A stretch of DNA of 6,924 bases from assembly GCA_022361315.1 (NCBI GenBank), contig JAKSBB010000077.1, positions 1-6,924 of the forward strand. Direction: 5' to 3'. Numbering within the stretch: position 1 is the stretch's first letter; each line of letters opens with the position of its first letter. A program made the position numbers and the translations under genes. The DNA is from Desulfobacterales bacterium. GTDB lineage: Bacteria; Desulfobacterota; Desulfobacteria; Desulfobacterales; Desulfobacteraceae. The notes under the pieces were generated by a model. The model saw nothing but the letters and a program-made list of their open reading frames with translations, was not told where the DNA came from and made no database searches. Of the stretch, positions 5,447 to 6,924 are shown in pieces.

Positions 5447-6924
5447 ATGAGTGCAAAAATCCTGGTGGTGGATGATGAGGAAAGCATCCGCTATTCCTTT
5501 GAAACCTTCCTGAAAAACGAGGGCTATGAAGTGGCCTGCGCACCGGATCTTGACAGCGGCCTCTCGCTGGTGGCCTCTCAGGTGCCGGATCTGATCTTCT
5601 CCGACATCATCCTCAAGGACGACAACGGGCTCAAGCTCCTGGAAAAGGTCAACGAGCTGGGATTGTTCTCCCCGGTGATCATGATCACCGGCCAGCCCAG
5701 TATCGACACGGCTGCGGAAGCGGTCCGTTTAGGGGCCTACGACTACATGGTCAAACCCATTGTCAAAGAGAGTCTGCTGCGGGTCTGCCGTACGGCCCTG
5801 AAAGCCAAACAGCTCATGGACGAACGTGAACAGATCCGGGCGGAAAAAGACCACTACAGAAACCATTTGGAAGCCGTTTTTACCAGTGTTGACGATGCCA
5901 TCATCACCATCGACAACACCCGGAAGATCATTGCCTGCAACAACGCCGCCATGGAAATCTGCCGGGCCAAAGACTCCGGCAGACCTGAAGTTAAAAACCG
6001 GAATGCCACGGCCCTTACCGGCCTGAGTATCCGGGAAAGCCATAACCCGCTGCTGTCGGCCTGCCGGGATATTATTGAACGGGTGCTGGACACCAATGAA
6101 ACCGTTAAGCACCAGGAAAAGACCTTTACCGATGTCCGCGGGGACAATTGCGTCATCTCCGTAAGCTGTTCTCCCCTGCTCAGCAAACACAAAAAGTCCA
6201 TAGGCGCGGCCCTGGTGGTAAAGGATACCACCAGGATCCACTTTCTGGAAGACCGCCTCAGGGAAGCCGGGGAGTTCAAACGGATCATCGGCAACTCCTA
6301 CAAAATGGACAAGGTCTTTGATCTTGTCCGGGCGCTGGCCGACACCGACGCCACCGTGCTGATCACCGGGGAAAGCGGCACCGGCAAAAGCCTGGTGGCC
6401 CGTGAGATCCATGCCCTGTCCGGCCGGTCCGACAACAACATGGTTACGGTCCGCTGCTCAGCCCTGGCCGAACAATTGCTGGAAAGCGAACTTTTCGGCC
6501 ATGTCAAAGGCGCCTTCACCGGTGCCATCAACGATAAGGTGGGCCGGTTTGAAATGTGCAATAAGGGCAGTATCTTCCTGGATGAAATCGGGGAGATCTC
6601 CCCGGTCCTCCAGCTAAAGCTCCTCAGTGTCATCCAGGACAGGGAGTTCGAGCGGGTGGGGGATAGCCGGCCCGTCAAGGTGGATACCCGGATCATTGCC
6701 GCCACCAACCGCCAGCTCAAAGAAGAGGTGGGCAAGGGTAACTTCAGGGAAGACCTCTACTACCGCCTCAACGTGGTGGAGATTAAGATGCCGCCCCTGC
6801 GGGAGCGTCACGGGGACATTCCCCTGCTGGTGGAGCATTTCCTCAGCCACTTCAGGAAAAAGTATCAGAAAGAAATCCAGGCCGTCTCCGCCGAGGTAAT
6901 CAAATTATTTACCTCATACCCCTG
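5447..6924 (+). CDS. Sigma-54-dependent response regulator, REC-PAS-AAA+ (3' partial)
   Basis: This is an NtrC-family transcriptional activator, the probable partner of the kinase just upstream. ATG 5447 follows AAGGA at 5434-5438. The frame stays open to the window end, giving 492 residues without the C-terminal DNA-binding helix-turn-helix. The receiver domain (about 1-120) has Asp9/Asp10, the phosphoacceptor Asp53 in FSDIIL, Thr81 and Lys103. A linker leads to a PAS domain at about 138-262, which many NtrC proteins lack. The AAA+ domain begins near 278 with Walker A GESGTGKS (308-315), the sigma-54 contact loop GAFTGA (355-360), Walker B SIFLDEIGE (375-383) and the arginine-finger region FREDLYYRLNV (433-443). 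All residues needed for ATP hydrolysis and sigma-54 remodelling that are visible are intact. It should activate sigma-54 promoters when phosphorylated. A candidate promoter of this kind lies at 1983-1998 upstream of its own operon. Its targets are otherwise unknown. Confidence 0.93.
   Translation, partial: MSAKILVVDDEESIRYSFETFLKNEGYEVACAPDLDSGLSLVASQVPDLIFSDIILKDDNGLKLLEKVNELGLFSPVIMITGQPSIDTAAEAVRLGAYDYMVKPIVKESLLRVCRTALKAKQLMDEREQIRAEKDHYRNHLEAVFTSVDDAIITIDNTRKIIACNNAAMEICRAKDSGRPEVKNRNATALTGLSIRESHNPLLSACRDIIERVLDTNETVKHQEKTFTDVRGDNCVISVSCSPLLSKHKKSIGAALVVKDTTRIHFLEDRLREAGEFKRIIGNSYKMDKVFDLVRALADTDATVLITGESGTGKSLVAREIHALSGRSDNNMVTVRCSALAEQLLESELFGHVKGAFTGAINDKVGRFEMCNKGSIFLDEIGEISPVLQLKLLSVIQDREFERVGDSRPVKVDTRIIAATNRQLKEEVGKGNFREDLYYRLNVVEIKMPPLRERHGDIPLLVEHFLSHFRKKYQKEIQAVSAEVIKLFTSYP

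Noticed and set aside
5729..6412. Open frame of 227 codons on the - strand inside the response-regulator gene
   Set aside because: It is antisense to the receiver, PAS and early AAA+ domains, which are clearly coding on the + strand.

Overview
The window reads as a GC-rich bacterial chromosome segment carrying five protein genes, all on the + strand, with short gaps and one longer intergenic region. The gene set suggests a Desulfobacterota lineage, probably a Desulfobacteraceae-like sulfate reducer: electron-transfer flavoprotein genes, a glycine-betaine-type binding protein next to a kinase, and a REC-PAS-AAA+ sigma-54 activator. This assignment rests on style and recall of families, not on a search. 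No tRNA, rRNA, CRISPR array, insertion sequence or prophage gene is visible.

Region 1 (1-1734) is an electron-transfer flavoprotein operon: etfB, cut at its 5' end by the window edge, then a complete etfA 23 bases later. Together they would form the FAD-containing heterodimer that carries electrons between acyl-CoA (or similar) dehydrogenases and a membrane or cytoplasmic acceptor. A strong GC-rich hairpin followed by a short T-run (1753-1806) probably ends this transcript, and a second perfect hairpin follows at once.

Region 2 (1735-2111) is a 377-base intergenic region dense in signals: the two hairpins; a 7+7 palindrome AGTGTAA-N4-TTACACT inside an array of TTACA elements; a good sigma-54 type -24/-12 match (TGGCAC-N5-TTGAT, 1983-1998); three copies of CCGGCCAT around that promoter; and a set of GATTCC/GGAATC inverted repeats near the predicted transcription start.

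Region 3 (2112-6924) is a three-gene signalling operon: a membrane-anchored OpuAC/ProX-type periplasmic binding protein, a histidine kinase with a periplasmic Cache-like region, HAMP, PAS, HisKA and HATPase domains, and a REC-PAS-AAA+ sigma-54 activator that runs off the window end. No ABC permease or ATPase gene lies between or beside them in the visible sequence. The likely reading is a sensing module: the binding protein captures a quaternary-amine-like ligand in the periplasm and reports to the kinase, the kinase phosphorylates the activator, and the activator drives sigma-54 promoters, possibly including its own operon's promoter. The ligand, the protein-protein contact and the autoregulation are inferences.
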